A stretch of 24,150 nt of DNA. Source: Gammaproteobacteria bacterium (GTDB lineage Bacteria > Pseudomonadota > Gammaproteobacteria > Competibacterales > Competibacteraceae). The stretch covers positions 1 to 24,150 of the forward strand of contig PWUP01000025.1 in assembly GCA_003562535.1 (NCBI GenBank), written 5' to 3'. This document shows, piece after piece, positions 16,480-24,124 of this stretch. Numbering within the stretch: position 1 is the first letter of the stretch; every line of letters begins with the position of its first letter. Position numbers and translations under genes: made by a program. The notes under the pieces were generated by a model. The model was not told the DNA's origin. It saw nothing but the letters and a program-made list of their open reading frames with translations, and ran no database searches.

Positions 16480-17013
16480 ATGGCCGATCTTAAAACCATT
16501 GCCCGACCTTATGCGCGGGCTATTTTCGAGTTAAGCAGTCCCGATGACCGAGCTGAGTGGTCGCAGACCCTGGCTTTATTAGCCGCTGTAGTTGCCGATG
16601 AGGCGCTGCAACCTATTTTGACTGATCCCGGACTCAGTCGGACTCAGAAAGCCGACTTAGTTCTAGGGATCTGTGCCGACACACTCTGCCCAGCGGCACC
16701 CAATCTCGTGCGATTATTAGCAGATAATAAACGTCTTGAGGCTTTGCCCGATATCGCAGAAATCTATGAAACGCTCCGAGCAGAGGCTGAAAAGACCTTA
16801 GTGGCCGATTTAATCTCAGCTTTTGAAGTCGATAAGCAACAGCGTAAACAGATTGCCCAAGCACTGAGCAAACAACTGCAGCGTGAGGTAGTGCTGAATT
16901 GCACGGTGGATGAGTCACTGTTAGGCGGTGCCGTCATCAGAGCGGGTGACTGGGTCATCGACGGATCGGCTCGTAGCCACTTGAACAAGCTTGCCGTCAA
17001 CCTGCGCCTGTGA
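16480..17013 (+). CDS. atpH: F1Fo ATP synthase subunit delta
   Basis: Subunit delta joins the top of the alpha-beta hexamer to the b stalk. The product has 177 residues, the same length as the E. coli protein. The N-terminal helical domain opens with TIARPYARAIFE, and the C-terminal domain carries the signature LLGGAVIRAGDWVIDGSARSHL (about 147-168). The frame is open upstream into atpF, but AAGGAG 9 nt before the ATG at 16480 and the conserved N-terminus fix the start. It is part of the atp operon. Confidence 0.97.
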   Translation: MADLKTIARPYARAIFELSSPDDRAEWSQTLALLAAVVADEALQPILTDPGLSRTQKADLVLGICADTLCPAAPNLVRLLADNKRLEALPDIAEIYETLRAEAEKTLVADLISAFEVDKQQRKQIAQALSKQLQREVVLNCTVDESLLGGAVIRAGDWVIDGSARSHLNKLAVNLRL

Positions 17014-17034
17014 GCCAATGAGGTAACAGAATCC

Positions 17035-18576
17035 ATGCAACTCAATCCATCCGAAATTAGCGATCTGATCCGCCAGCGCATCGAAAACTTCGAAGCCGCT
17101 TCGGAAGCCCGTACTGAGGGCACTATTGTCAGTCTCACGGACGGTATTGTCCGTATTCACGGTCTGCAAGACGTGATGTACAGTGAAATGATTGAATTCC
17201 CCGGCAACAGTTTTGGTATCGCTCTGAACTTAGAGCGTGACTCTGTAGGTGCTGTGGTACTTGGCCCTTATGAGCACTTAAGTGAAGGCGATAAGGTTCA
17301 ATGCACGGGACGTATTTTAGAAGTGCCCGTCGGTGAGGCATTGCTAGGCCGCGTCGTGAACTCCCTAGGGCAGCCCATCGATGGTCGCGGCCCCATTGAG
17401 ACCACCACGACATCACCCATTGAGAAAGTCGCCCCTGGGGTTATTGAACGCCAATCGGTGAGTCAGCCGGTGCAGACCGGTATTAAGTCCATCGACGCCA
17501 TGACCCCCGTCGGTCGCGGACAGCGTGAACTTATCATCGGTGACCGCCAGACGGGTAAAACCGCCGTTGCCGTCGATACCATTATTAACCAAAAAGGCAA
17601 GGGATTAATCTGTATCTATGTCGCCATAGGTCAGAAAAACTCCTCCATTGCCGGTGTAGTGCGTAAACTCGAAGAATTCGGTGCAATGGATTACACCATT
17701 GTGGTTGCTGCCGGTGCCTCTGATCCTGCCGCTATGCAATACATCGCCCCCTATGCCGGGTGCTCGATGGGTGAATTTTTCCGTGATCGTGGCCAAGATG
17801 CCCTGATTATCTACGATGATCTGAGTAAACAGGCGGTGGCGTATCGACAAATTTCCCTGTTGCTGCGGCGTCCCCCAGGTCGGGAAGCCTATCCGGGTGA
17901 TGTGTTCTACCTGCACTCCCGCTTATTGGAGCGCGCTTCGCGCATTAATGCGGCTGAGGTTGAGCGGCTGACCAATGGTGAAGTCACCGGTCAGACGGGA
18001 TCGCTCACCGCATTGCCGATCATCGAAACCCAAGCCGGTGACGTGTCCGCCTTTGTGCCAACCAATGTGATCTCGATTACTGATGGACAAATCTTCTTAG
18101 AAACCGATTTGTTCAACGCCGGTATTCGTCCAGCCATGAATGCTGGGGTCTCGGTGTCGCGGGTGGGTGGGGCAGCACAATTGCCCATCATGAAAAAACT
18201 CTCTGGCGGGATCCGCATTTCGTTAGCACAGTACCGCGAACTGGCTGCGTTCTCACAATTTGCTTCTGACCTAGACGAAGCCACTCGGCGGCAGTTGGAG
18301 CGGGGTAAGCGGGTCACTGAACTGATGAAGCAAAAACAGTATGCCCCATTGAGTGTTGCGGAAATGGCTTTATCGCTGTATGCCGTTGACCGAGGCTATA
18401 TGGACGATATCGATGTGGAACGCATCGTATTGTTTGAAGATGCTTTGCATAAATTTATGCGTGATAAGCATCAAGACTTCATGAGCCAAATCAGTGAATC
18501 CGGTGATTGGAACAGCGATATTGAAGCGACCTTTAAACAAGCGATCGAAGCGTTTAAAGCCGATCACAACTGGTAA
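17035..18576 (+). CDS. atpA: F1Fo ATP synthase subunit alpha
   Basis: This is the non-catalytic nucleotide-binding subunit of the F1 hexamer. It has 513 residues, the same as in E. coli. The Walker A motif GDRQTGKT is at 169-176, and the QDALIIYDDLSKQAVAYR region carries the Walker B strand. SVSRVGGAAQ holds the arginine finger that reaches the neighbouring catalytic site. The N-terminal LNPSEISDLIRQRIENFE is the helix that binds delta. GAGG lies about 11 nt before the ATG. All key residues are intact, and nothing unusual is seen. Confidence 0.99.
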   Translation: MQLNPSEISDLIRQRIENFEAASEARTEGTIVSLTDGIVRIHGLQDVMYSEMIEFPGNSFGIALNLERDSVGAVVLGPYEHLSEGDKVQCTGRILEVPVGEALLGRVVNSLGQPIDGRGPIETTTTSPIEKVAPGVIERQSVSQPVQTGIKSIDAMTPVGRGQRELIIGDRQTGKTAVAVDTIINQKGKGLICIYVAIGQKNSSIAGVVRKLEEFGAMDYTIVVAAGASDPAAMQYIAPYAGCSMGEFFRDRGQDALIIYDDLSKQAVAYRQISLLLRRPPGREAYPGDVFYLHSRLLERASRINAAEVERLTNGEVTGQTGSLTALPIIETQAGDVSAFVPTNVISITDGQIFLETDLFNAGIRPAMNAGVSVSRVGGAAQLPIMKKLSGGIRISLAQYRELAAFSQFASDLDEATRRQLERGKRVTELMKQKQYAPLSVAEMALSLYAVDRGYMDDIDVERIVLFEDALHKFMRDKHQDFMSQISESGDWNSDIEATFKQAIEAFKADHNW

Positions 18577-18587
18577 TTGGGGGAATC

Positions 18588-19460
18588 ATGGCTGTCGGTA
18601 AAGAGATTCGTACCCAGATCAAAAGTGTGCGTAACACACAAAAGATCACCAAGGCCATGGAAATGGTCGCGGCCAGTAAACTGCGCAAAACACAAGAGCG
18701 TATGGTCGCGGCTCGTCCCTATGCCATCAAGGTTCGTAATGTGATTGCTCACCTGTACTATGCCAATACTGAGTATCGGCATCCGTTTTTAGAGCAGCGT
18801 GAGGTTAAGCGGGTCGGCTATATTGTCATTTCCACCGATCGCGGTTTGTGCGGCGGGTTGAACACCAATATGTTTCGGGCGCTCACTCTAGACATGCGTG
18901 AGCAGCGCGACGCCGGTCATGAGATCGATTTGTGTGTCATCGGCAATAAAGCACTGGGGTTTTTCAAGCGAATGGGGGGCAATATCATTGCTCAAACCAG
19001 TCATCTTGGTGATACGCCCAGTTTTGAGGAACTGATAGGGCCGGTGCAGGTGATGCTCCAATCCTATGAGCAAGGTCAGATTGATCGGTTGTTTTTGGTG
19101 TATAACAACCTAGTCAACACCATGACCCAACGGCCTACAGTACAGCAATTGTTGCCGGTTTCCCCGCAAGAGGAGACTGAAGAGCAGATGCCGACGAAGT
19201 CTTCTTGGGATTACATTTACGAACCGAATGCTAAGCAGGTTCTCGACATTCTGCTAGAACGCTATGTCGAAGCGTGCGTCTACCGAGCCGTAGTCGAAAA
19301 TGTGGCCTGCGAAATGGCAGCGCGGATGTTAGCCATGAAGAGTGCTTCAGATAATGCGGGAACCATTATCGATGACCTGCAATTGGTCTATAACAAGGCT
19401 CGTCAGGCAGCAATTACCCAAGAACTTTCCGAGATCGTAGGGGGCGCGGCCGCCGTTTGA
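18588..19460 (+). CDS. atpG: F1Fo ATP synthase subunit gamma
   Basis: Subunit gamma is the central rotor shaft that turns inside the alpha-beta hexamer. It has 290 residues. The N-terminal helix contains EIRTQIKSVRNTQKITKAMEMVAASKLRK and the C-terminal helix contains the ARQAAITQELSEIVGGAAA signature; together these form the coiled coil that enters the hexamer. The central Rossmann-like part includes STDRGLCGGLN (about 82-92). GGGGGA precedes the ATG by a few bases. The gene lies 11 bp after atpA. Confidence 0.98.
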   Translation: MAVGKEIRTQIKSVRNTQKITKAMEMVAASKLRKTQERMVAARPYAIKVRNVIAHLYYANTEYRHPFLEQREVKRVGYIVISTDRGLCGGLNTNMFRALTLDMREQRDAGHEIDLCVIGNKALGFFKRMGGNIIAQTSHLGDTPSFEELIGPVQVMLQSYEQGQIDRLFLVYNNLVNTMTQRPTVQQLLPVSPQEETEEQMPTKSSWDYIYEPNAKQVLDILLERYVEACVYRAVVENVACEMAARMLAMKSASDNAGTIIDDLQLVYNKARQAAITQELSEIVGGAAAV

Positions 19461-19503
19461 CCAGGCGCTGCAGCCGGCTATCAGTGATGAGGATTCGAAT
19501 ATA

Positions 19504-20880
19504 ATGAGTGCTGGAAAAATCGTACAAATCATCGGCGCTGTGATCGATGTGGAATTTGACCGAGAGGCCGTGCCTAAGGTTTATAGTGCGTTGCGGGTTG
19601 AGGGCGCGGAACTGACGCTGGAAGTCCAGCAACAGCTTGGCGACGGGATCGTGCGGACCATCGCTATGGGGTCTTCCGACGGTGTTAAACGGAGCATGAG
19701 TGTCACGGACACTGGCCGACCGATTTCCGTACCGGTAGGTGAGGGCACCTTAGGGCGCATCATGAATGTATTAGGTGAGCCGATTGACCATCAAGGTGAT
19801 GTGGTCACCGACGAAACTTGGTCGATTCACCGCAAAGCCCCCAGTTTCGAGGATCAGTCCGGTGCGACCGAGCTGCTAGAGACCGGTATTAAGGTGATTG
19901 ACTTGCTTTGTCCCTTTGCTAAGGGCGGTAAAGTGGGTCTGTTCGGCGGTGCCGGTGTGGGTAAAACCGTCAATATGATGGAACTGATCCGCAATATTGC
20001 CACTGAGCACTCGGGCTACTCGGTGTTTGCTGGTGTGGGGGAGCGTACCCGTGAAGGGAACGACTTCTACCATGAAATGAAAGATTCCAATGTGCTTGAT
20101 AAAGTGGCCTTGGTGTACGGTCAGATGAACGAGCCGCCGGGTAACCGTCTGCGGGTGGCCTTAACGGGTCTGACCATGTCGGAATTTTTCCGCGACGAAG
20201 GCCGAGATGTCTTGTTATTTATTGACAATATTTATCGCTACACCTTAGCGGGTACCGAAGTCTCGGCTCTGTTGGGGCGGATGCCCTCTGCGGTGGGTTA
20301 TCAGCCGACTCTGGCTGAAGAAATGGGAATTTTACAGGAGCGGATCACCTCCACCAAAACCGGTTCCATCACCTCGATTCAGGCGGTGTATGTTCCGGCT
20401 GACGATTTGACCGACCCCTCGCCGGCGACCACATTTGCTCACTTGGATTCCACCGTGGTGCTGAGCCGAGATATTGCGTCTTTAGGGATTTATCCGGCGG
20501 TGGATCCTCTCGACTCAACCTCGCGGCAGCTTGATCCTAATGTCATCGGCATCGAGCATTATGAGTGCGCCCGTGGGGTGCAATCGGTACTGCAACGCTA
20601 TAAAGAGCTGCGCGATATCATCGCCATTCTGGGTATGGATGAACTGTCAGACGATGACAAACTGGCCGTAGCGCGTGCTCGTAAAATCCAGCGCTTCTTG
20701 TCGCAGCCGTTCTTCGTGGCTGAAGTCTTTACCGGCTCGCCCGGCAAATACGTCTCACTGAAAGATACCATTGCCGCTTTCCAAGGCATTCTCAAGGGTG
20801 ACTACGATCATCTGCCGGAACAGGCGTTCTATATGGTGGGTTCGATCGATGAGGCAGTGGAAAAGGCCGAAAGTCTCTGA
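19504..20880 (+). CDS. atpD: F1Fo ATP synthase subunit beta
   Basis: This is the catalytic subunit. It has 458 residues. The Walker A motif GGAGVGKT is at 148-155, and the catalytic carboxylate is Glu180 in GVGERTREG. The Walker B strand is in VLLFIDNIYRYTLAGTEVS. The C-terminal lever loop reads DELSDDD rather than the usual DELSEED, a conservative change that keeps all acidic positions. The region from GRMPSAVGYQPTLAEEMG to PAVDPLDSTSRQLDP is nearly invariant in the family. A GAGG lies some 12 nt upstream of the ATG. The gene is intact. Confidence 0.99.
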   Translation: MSAGKIVQIIGAVIDVEFDREAVPKVYSALRVEGAELTLEVQQQLGDGIVRTIAMGSSDGVKRSMSVTDTGRPISVPVGEGTLGRIMNVLGEPIDHQGDVVTDETWSIHRKAPSFEDQSGATELLETGIKVIDLLCPFAKGGKVGLFGGAGVGKTVNMMELIRNIATEHSGYSVFAGVGERTREGNDFYHEMKDSNVLDKVALVYGQMNEPPGNRLRVALTGLTMSEFFRDEGRDVLLFIDNIYRYTLAGTEVSALLGRMPSAVGYQPTLAEEMGILQERITSTKTGSITSIQAVYVPADDLTDPSPATTFAHLDSTVVLSRDIASLGIYPAVDPLDSTSRQLDPNVIGIEHYECARGVQSVLQRYKELRDIIAILGMDELSDDDKLAVARARKIQRFLSQPFFVAEVFTGSPGKYVSLKDTIAAFQGILKGDYDHLPEQAFYMVGSIDEAVEKAESL

Positions 20881-20907
20881 ATGTCAGTGTAATCTGGAGC
20901 ATACATT

Positions 20908-21342
20908 ATGGCCATGACCATGCATGTGGATATTGTCAGTGCCGAGAAGGAAATCTTCTCCGGCACGGCAGAATTTTTATTAGCACCTGCTGAACAAGGT
21001 GAAGTCGGTATCTTGCCTCGGCATAGCGAAATGTTATGCATGTTAACCCCCGGCCAAGTCATGGTGCGGTTGGTCGGCGGTGAAGAACAATGGATCTACG
21101 TCGCGGGTGGGATTCTTGAAGTGCAGCCGCACGTTGTCACTATCTTATCTGACACCGCCGAACATGCCTACGATTTGGACGAAGCGAAGATCATGGAAGC
21201 GAAACGCAAAGCCCAGGAGACTATGGCTAACCGCAGTAGCGAGTTTGATTACGCTCAGGCCCAAGCCGAATTAGCCGAAGCGGTGGCGCAATTGCGAGCC
21301 ATTGAGAAACTGCGTAAAGGCAAAGGCAGAAGTACAAATTAG
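20908..21342 (+). CDS. atpC: F1Fo ATP synthase subunit epsilon
   Basis: Subunit epsilon sits at the foot of the rotor and can inhibit ATP hydrolysis. It has 144 residues. The N-terminal beta-barrel includes IVSAEKEIFSG, APAEQGEVGILPRH and the glycine-rich VAGGILEVQPHVVTILSDTAE. The C-terminal half holds two helices (about 90-138) rich in Ala, Glu and Lys, so the inhibitory domain is complete. GGAG lies 8 nt upstream of the ATG. It is the last gene of the operon and is followed within 8 bp by a strong terminator hairpin. Confidence 0.97.
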   Translation: MAMTMHVDIVSAEKEIFSGTAEFLLAPAEQGEVGILPRHSEMLCMLTPGQVMVRLVGGEEQWIYVAGGILEVQPHVVTILSDTAEHAYDLDEAKIMEAKRKAQETMANRSSEFDYAQAQAELAEAVAQLRAIEKLRKGKGRSTN

Positions 21343-21349
21343 TATGAGT

Positions 21350-21377
21350 AAACGGCCGTAAATCGGCCGTTTTTTTT
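21350..21377 (+). terminator. Intrinsic terminator of the atp operon
   Basis: A perfect 9-bp stem AAACGGCCG/CGGCCGTTT with a 5-nt TAAAT loop is followed by eight T residues (21370-21377). It lies 7 nt after the atpC stop and ends only 14 nt before the glmU start codon. No separate glmU promoter fits in the space after it. Confidence 0.93.
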
Positions 21378-21391
21378 GGGTGTGATTGTCC

Positions 21392-22756
21392 ATGCTTGAT
21401 ATTGTCATTCTTGCAGCAGGGCAGGGCAAGCGTATGGTTTCTGCGCTGCCTAAAGTCCTGCATCCCTTAGCCGGTCGGCCTTTATTGGCGCACGTTCTTG
21501 ATACCGCCGCTGCTTTATCTCCGCATCAGCGCATTGTGGTTTATGGTCATGGCGGGGAGCAATTACCCGCGGCGTTTGCCGACGAGGCCGCCATTACTTG
21601 GGTCAAACAAGCCCAACAACTCGGTACCGGTCATGCGGTCGCGCAAGCCCTGCCGACGTTGACGCTAGACGGTCAGGTTTTGGTGCTCTACGGTGATGTA
21701 CCGTTGCTTAATGCCGCGACTTTACAGCGCTTACTGGAGCGAGCCGCGGCTGACCGACTGGTACTGTTGACCGCCGAACTGGCCGATCCCAGTGGTTATG
21801 GCCGGATTATCCGTGATGCGGAAGGGCGAGTGCTGCGCATTGTCGAACAGCGCGATGCCAGCCCTGCAGAACAAGCGGTTAAGGAGATCAATACCGGCAT
21901 TATGTTGGCTCCAGCCCCTCGGTTGCGTGATTGGCTGAGCCGTATCAAGGCCGATAATGCTCAAGGGGAATATTATCTGACCGATTGTGTGGCCTTGGCA
22001 GTGCAGGATGGCCTAGCGGTTGAGGCTCTGATCACCGCAGATCCAAGCGAAATTTTGGGCGTCAATGACCGCCGTCAGTTGGCCGTGCTGGAACGCCATT
22101 ACCAAGACCGCCAAGCGCAAACGCTAATGGATGCCGGGGTGACTGTGCTCGATCCTCAGCGCTTGGTTGTGCGCGGCGAGGTACGGGTTGGGCAGGATGT
22201 GACTATTGATGTAGGGGTGATACTGGAAGGCCAAGTACAGCTCGATGAGGGGGTCTACATCGGTCCTTACAGTGTGATCCGTAACAGTGTGATCGGTGCC
22301 GGTTCCGTTATTGAGTCCCACAGCGTGATTGAGGGTGCCCGTTTGGCCACAGCCACCCAAGTTGGGCCGTTTGCCCGCTTACGTCCTGGTACGGTATTGG
22401 AGGATGGGGCGAAGGTCGGCAATTTTGTTGAAACCAAAAATACCCATATCGGCCCTGGTTCCAAGGCGAATCATTTAAGCTATTTAGGTGATGCTGAACT
22501 CGGTGCCGCTGTCAATGTGGGGGCAGGGACTATTACCTGCAATTACGACGGTGCCAATAAGCATCGCACCGTACTGGAAGACGGGGTGTTTATCGGTTCT
22601 AACACCGCGTTAGTGGCTCCGATTCACGTTGGTCGCGAGGCTACCGTCGGTGCTGGCTCGACGCTGAGTCAAGATGTCCCCGCTCAAGGGCTGACCTTTA
22701 ACCGCGCTGCCTGCAAACACGTCAGCCAATGGCGACGACCGCGCAAACAGCGCTGA
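21392..22756 (+). CDS. glmU: Bifunctional UDP-GlcNAc pyrophosphorylase / GlcN-1-P acetyltransferase
   Basis: GlmU acetylates glucosamine-1-phosphate and then couples it to UTP, giving UDP-GlcNAc for peptidoglycan and LPS. It has 454 residues. The N-terminal uridylyltransferase domain has LAAGQGKRM (residues 7-15), PKVLH (20-24), GTGHAVAQA and YGDVPLL (100-106). From about residue 250 a left-handed beta-helix of hexapeptide repeats forms the acetyltransferase. It includes NFVETKNTHIGPGSKANHLSYLGD, with catalytic His361 (E. coli His363), and the GAGTITCNYDG motif. The ATG at 21392 is preferred to a TTG two codons upstream. The ribosome binding site is poor (GGGTG). The atpC-glmU order is common in gammaproteobacteria, but glmS does not follow here; an unrelated convergent gene ends 4 bases after its stop codon. 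Confidence 0.97.
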   Translation: MLDIVILAAGQGKRMVSALPKVLHPLAGRPLLAHVLDTAAALSPHQRIVVYGHGGEQLPAAFADEAAITWVKQAQQLGTGHAVAQALPTLTLDGQVLVLYGDVPLLNAATLQRLLERAAADRLVLLTAELADPSGYGRIIRDAEGRVLRIVEQRDASPAEQAVKEINTGIMLAPAPRLRDWLSRIKADNAQGEYYLTDCVALAVQDGLAVEALITADPSEILGVNDRRQLAVLERHYQDRQAQTLMDAGVTVLDPQRLVVRGEVRVGQDVTIDVGVILEGQVQLDEGVYIGPYSVIRNSVIGAGSVIESHSVIEGARLATATQVGPFARLRPGTVLEDGAKVGNFVETKNTHIGPGSKANHLSYLGDAELGAAVNVGAGTITCNYDGANKHRTVLEDGVFIGSNTALVAPIHVGREATVGAGSTLSQDVPAQGLTFNRAACKHVSQWRRPRKQR

Positions 22757-22759
22757 AAG

Positions 22760-23884
22760 TTAGGGGTTATCAACCGCCACATAGATTTCTGGGCAGCCCG
22801 CAAACAGCCCACTAAGACAGACCATCTCAAGAGGCTCTCGCGCCTGATTGTCATCATAAGTGCGTAGCGGTGCGGCCAGTACAATCAGGCTGGCTACGTC
22901 GGGGGCTAATTCCCTTAGGCGTTTTTCCAGTCGTAGGGCGGCTAAACTGGGTGCAGATTTGATGCTCGCTTCCCAAATGTGATCAACATCCACATAGTGA
23001 CGGTTGTCAATGCGAGCCAAGGCGTGGGCGGTGCGTTCTTGGTAATACAGCCGGTCAATTGGATAGCCTTGCTCACGAGCCAATCGCAGTCGTTCGGAGC
23101 CGTGTTCTGTGATCCAAGCGTCGATGGCCTGAATATGTGCCCGCTTGCGGGTTTCATTCCGCCACGCTTCTAAGGCTTCGCGCTGGCTGCGTAGCGCACT
23201 ATCATGACTTTCCATTAAATGGTTGAGACGTGTGGGGCCGTAACTGCCTGTGCCCTCGCTGAGTCCTAAACGCTGGTGATCATTGCCTACCTTAGCGCGG
23301 TAAATCAGATCATAAAGCTGATGGGTTTCATTTGCCATACGCAGTTGAATGGTCGGGCACTGTTCTAATTCAGTGTAAAAACGCTCGATGATAATTCGTT
23401 GGCCACCATTAAATTCTTGCAGCAATGCCTGTAAGCGTTGCCCTAGGGTTTCTAAGGTGGCCACGCTGTGTTGAGGGTCGCTGTGCTGACTGGCAGTGGG
23501 TATGGCGGCGGCGATTTCATCGAAATGCGGCTCATGCCGCTGGGTGAAATCCAGTCGATACTCCTCCAGTGCGGTGTGTAAATTAGTAAATAATTGCTTA
23601 CCTTTGGAATCGTCTTCCATAGCCTGCTTGAGTGCGGTTTTAATGGCGTCTTCCGTGCAGGGAAAGGGGACAATAAGCTCCGGTTGGTGGCGCACGCCTT
23701 CGCTCAGCAGCGCGTAGTACTCATTGGGCAAATCGCCGGGTTGTAGGGTAATTGTCGCCGTACCTAGCGTGGGTTCCGCTAGCCCTGTCTGCTTGCGAAA
23801 CGCCGCACGATCAGCCTCACGAACCCGTAACTGGAATTTCAAGGTAATCGGCTGTGGCTGGTTGTATTCAAGGGTAATATCCAT
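22760..23884 (-). CDS. Protein of unknown function (374 residues)
   Basis: I do not recognise this protein. It has no signal peptide or membrane segment, so it is probably cytoplasmic. The N-terminal part (about 1-65) looks rich in beta-strand (MDITLEY, ITLKFQLRV, GTATITLQPGD). The middle (about 70-300) is charged and mostly helical, with segments such as ALRSQREALEAWRNETRKRAH and SERLRLAREQG. The C-terminus holds a hydrophobic stretch, DVASLIVLAAPL (about 332-343). No nucleotide-binding loop or obvious catalytic motif is visible. The frame extends further upstream to 23917, but GGAG six nucleotides before the ATG at 23884 makes that start best. A TATAGT at 23918-23923 on the same strand could be its -10 box. 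It converges on glmU with a 3-bp gap and faces a structured regulatory region on its other side. Codon use looks like its neighbours, so recent transfer is not evident. Confidence 0.75.
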   Translation of the reverse strand: MDITLEYNQPQPITLKFQLRVREADRAAFRKQTGLAEPTLGTATITLQPGDLPNEYYALLSEGVRHQPELIVPFPCTEDAIKTALKQAMEDDSKGKQLFTNLHTALEEYRLDFTQRHEPHFDEIAAAIPTASQHSDPQHSVATLETLGQRLQALLQEFNGGQRIIIERFYTELEQCPTIQLRMANETHQLYDLIYRAKVGNDHQRLGLSEGTGSYGPTRLNHLMESHDSALRSQREALEAWRNETRKRAHIQAIDAWITEHGSERLRLAREQGYPIDRLYYQERTAHALARIDNRHYVDVDHIWEASIKSAPSLAALRLEKRLRELAPDVASLIVLAAPLRTYDDNQAREPLEMVCLSGLFAGCPEIYVAVDNP

Positions 23885-23978
23885 GGCCATCTCCAAATAA
23901 GCCGTTGGTGTACACACACTATAACGTAGTAGTAAGCTGTTATGCAGCGCATTGAGTCATATAATCAGACAGGTGGTG

Positions 23979-24006
23979 TATAATCACTGTCATGAGACAT
24001 CATGAC
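23979..24006 (+). promoter_or_regulatory. TATAAT box followed by an 18-bp palindrome (possible operator)
   Basis: A perfect -10 box TATAAT lies at 23979-23984, and another at 23960-23965. Five bases after the first begins a perfect inverted repeat, GTCATGA-GACA-TCATGAC (23989-24006), placed where transcription would start, as repressor operators often are. No good -35 box lies at 16-18 bp from 23979; TTGAGT at 23952 is 21 bp away. Within 23992-24024 a 10-codon reading frame, MRHHDQLMQL, also occurs and overlaps the palindrome; it is probably chance. Confidence 0.45.
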
Positions 24007-24083
24007 CAGCTCATGCAATTATAACGAATTAGGAGCAAAAAACAGTTCTTGATTTTTTCTTCATTGTTTATCAGAATTCTCCA

Positions 24084-24120
24084 TTGTAGATAGGTTATCT
24101 ACAAGCGCGAAGGTTTCGCG
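24084..24120 (+). promoter_or_regulatory. Two tandem perfect hairpins, both with GGT loops
   Basis: Hairpin 1 is TTGTAGATA-GGT-TATCTACAA (24084-24104, 9-bp stem). Hairpin 2 is CGCGAA-GGT-TTCGCG (24106-24120, 6-bp stem). They are one base apart and share the same loop. Neither has a T-tract, so they are not intrinsic terminators. GAAGG at 24109-24113, on the arm and loop of hairpin 2, could be a ribosome binding site for the ATG at 24125. They could form an RNA leader or serve as DNA operators. Confidence 0.5.
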
Positions 24121-24124
24121 TTCC

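Noticed and set aside
23885..23917. An upstream in-frame start of the unrecognised gene at 23917.
   Set aside because: GGAG lies at ideal distance from the ATG at 23884, and the added residues are not convincing.
5898..24046. A 15-base word GGAGCAAAAAACAGT occurs at 24032-24046 (+) and at 5898-5912 (-), both just upstream of possible starts.
   Set aside because: About one such match is expected by chance in a window this size on both strands, and the A-run makes it more likely; the flanks do not match.
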